A DNA stretch of 36,300 bases from a virus, in the IMG/VR virus record IMGVR_UViG_3300044530_000424, positions 1 to 36,300 of that record; one strand, 5' to 3'. Position 1 is the first letter of the stretch, and each line of letters opens with the position of its first letter. A model generated the notes under the pieces. It ran no database searches and was not told the DNA's origin. It worked only from the letters and a program-made list of their open reading frames with translations. Below are positions 35,318-36,300 of the stretch, piece by piece. The position numbers and the translations under genes are program-made.

Positions 35318-35515
35318 ATGACTGAAATTAGATTACACAGAAGTGAACTTGAAAAGATCGTGAAATTACTTGACCGTTTTAGTGACGTGAATAATTTTTC
35401 CTTGCTATACCATACTAACGGCATTGGCAATACCGTGGATATTCAATTCAATTATAAACTGGTTGACCTAGATGCAACTGTTACTTTGCCTGTTACTGGT
35501 GTGGAGTCTTGGTAG
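35318..35515 (+). CDS. Hypothetical protein (65 aa)
   Basis: GGAG precedes ATG 35318 (MTEIRLHRSELEKIV). Helix then beta strands (TVDIQFNYKLVDLDATVTL). Its stop overlaps the next GTG. No recognised family. Confidence 0.6.
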   Translation: MTEIRLHRSELEKIVKLLDRFSDVNNFSLLYHTNGIGNTVDIQFNYKLVDLDATVTLPVTGVESW

Positions 35516-35727
35516 TGGATAGGTTTCTTGACTGTTGGTATTATTGGCTAATGGGTATTATATTTGGATTCAGTGTTGGATGGGATCCAGAGTTTAGAAA
35601 TATACAAGTACATAGAGAAGATGTGAAACGAGTGTGGGCTAAAGATTTCTGCGGTAATGATGACTGTAAACGAATCGTTGGAAATACTTTAGAAACTTCT
35701 TATTATCAAAACCATAAACCGGAATGA
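35515..35727 (+). CDS. Hypothetical protein (70 aa), GTG start
   Basis: GTG 35515 has GGAG 8 bases upstream. Aromatic, partly hydrophobic N-terminus (CWYYWLMGIIFGFSVGW) that may be membrane-associated, then a charged part with Cys pairs (FCGNDDCKRIV). No recognised family. Confidence 0.55.
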   Translation: MDRFLDCWYYWLMGIIFGFSVGWDPEFRNIQVHREDVKRVWAKDFCGNDDCKRIVGNTLETSYYQNHKPE

Positions 35728-35728
35728 T

Positions 35729-36241
35729 ATGGCAACTTGGATAACTTCAGACCAACACTTCAATCATAAGAATGTTCTAAAGTTCTTGAATGAAGATGGC
35801 ACCAAAATGAGACCTTGGTATGATATCGATGAGATGAACCAAGAACTTGTTAGGCGATTCAACGAGAAAGTAAAATTTGGTGATAAATGCTTCATACTTG
35901 GTGATGTTGCACTGAATAGATCAGGATTGAAGATGCTTGATCAGATACATTGTTCGAACTTGATTCTAATCAAGGGCAACCACGATTTCTTTAGAGTAGA
36001 TGAGTATATGGAATATTTTAAAGATATCCGTTCTTATCATGCAGTGGAAAATGTATTGTTAAGTCATATACCAGTACATCCATCTCAGTTAGAACATAGA
36101 TACAAGATGAATGTACACGGACATCTTCATAGTAAAATTATTGATGATGCCCGGTACTTGAATGTTTCAGTCGAACAAACAGATTATTATCCTATACTAC
36201 TGGACGACATTTTACAGTTCGGCCGCACTTTCTTTAGTTGA
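35729..36241 (+). CDS. Calcineurin-like metallophosphoesterase (COG4186-like, 170 aa)
   Basis: Metal motifs: SDQHFNH with Asp8, His10 and His13, LGDVAL with Asp59, GNHDFF with Asn84-His85-Asp86, SHIPVHP and NVHGHLHS. RPWYDIDEMNQELVRRFNEKV is the pattern of the small phage and bacterial phosphoesterase family COG4186. Substrate unknown. It differs from the enzyme at 25282 and is not a duplicate. Its last codons fall in the GC-rich inverted-repeat zone. Confidence 0.8.
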   Translation: MATWITSDQHFNHKNVLKFLNEDGTKMRPWYDIDEMNQELVRRFNEKVKFGDKCFILGDVALNRSGLKMLDQIHCSNLILIKGNHDFFRVDEYMEYFKDIRSYHAVENVLLSHIPVHPSQLEHRYKMNVHGHLHSKIIDDARYLNVSVEQTDYYPILLDDILQFGRTFFS

Positions 36242-36299
36242 TGCTAATTTTTCCTGGGTGCGGCCGTGGGCAGAAATGCCTAAGATTGCACCCATGGCC
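36221..36299. other. GC-rich inverted-repeat zone at the window edge
   Basis: GGCCGCAC (36221-36228) faces GTGCGGCC (36258-36265). GGGTGC (36256-36261) can pair with GCACCC (36288-36293), and GGCCGTGGG (36262-36270) nearly matches the complement of CCCATGGCC (36291-36299). Competing hairpins are thus possible. An ATG at 36276 (MPKIAPMA...) may begin the next gene, cut by the edge. The local GC content contrasts sharply with the rest. Confidence 0.55.
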
Positions 36300-36300
36300 A

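Overview
The window is one continuous stretch of an AT-rich, tightly packed genome of a T4-like (Tevenvirinae-related) tailed phage of a Gram-negative host. The best anchors are a T4 gp42-type dCMP hydroxymethylase, a T4-type RNase H (rnh), a DsbA-like DNA-binding protein, a gp30-type ATP-dependent DNA ligase, phage dCMP deaminase, thymidylate synthase and dihydrofolate reductase, and a class I ribonucleotide reductase. Host type is inferred from sigma70-like promoters, lipoboxes, Sec signals and peptidoglycan-degrading enzymes. Almost every gene is on the + strand. Genes abut or overlap by ATGA/TAATG junctions, and no tRNA or rRNA genes were seen.

Layout. 1-4.9 kb: nrdB (cut by the window edge), nrdA, a secreted staphylococcal-type nuclease, a GIY-YIG protein, an ADP-ribosyltransferase and a GNAT-like protein, closed by a terminator. 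4.9-9.7 kb: small genes, several with their own promoter, plus the DNA ligase and dsbA. 9.7-14 kb: a 378-residue unknown protein, RNase H, a DUF6433-like protein, a MazG-like pyrophosphohydrolase and an archaeo-eukaryotic-primase-like protein. 14-19.5 kb: a nucleotide block with a possible nuclease, a DUF1599-like protein, dCMP hydroxymethylase, dCMP deaminase, thymidylate synthase and DHFR. 20-21.2 kb: an RNA ligase. 21.3-23.9 kb: small regulatory-looking and membrane genes. 23.9-24.7 kb: a minus-strand GIY-YIG homing endonuclease-like gene with internal repeats. 24.8-27.4 kb: a miniature GroES-like co-chaperonin, a phosphoesterase, a widely conserved phage protein and a GH19 endolysin. 27.4-29.4 kb: four proteins with T4-like capsid-targeting N-termini (three genes here, one at 4,976). 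29.4-36.3 kb: a minus-strand HNH endonuclease, conserved phage proteins, an SLT transglycosylase, lipoproteins, a run of tiny membrane proteins and a second phosphoesterase.

How it works together. NrdA/NrdB, dCMP deaminase, thymidylate synthase, DHFR, the MazG-like enzyme and dCMP hydroxymethylase would supply dTTP and 5-hydroxymethyl-dCMP, so the genomic DNA probably carries hydroxymethylcytosine. The ligase, RNase H and primase-like protein fit replication. The predicted head-packaged proteins could be injected with the DNA.

The most unusual non-coding signal is a family of 19 near-identical promoters. They have a GTGTAC-type -35, almost always exactly 17 bp, then TGaTATAAT, and often start right after an upstream stop codon. 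Several carry a dyad centred on the -10 whose arm sequences differ from copy to copy. Two genes are broken by single-base +1 shifts, and three carry in-frame tandem duplications. All assignments come from reading the sequence and from recall of protein families; no database search was run.
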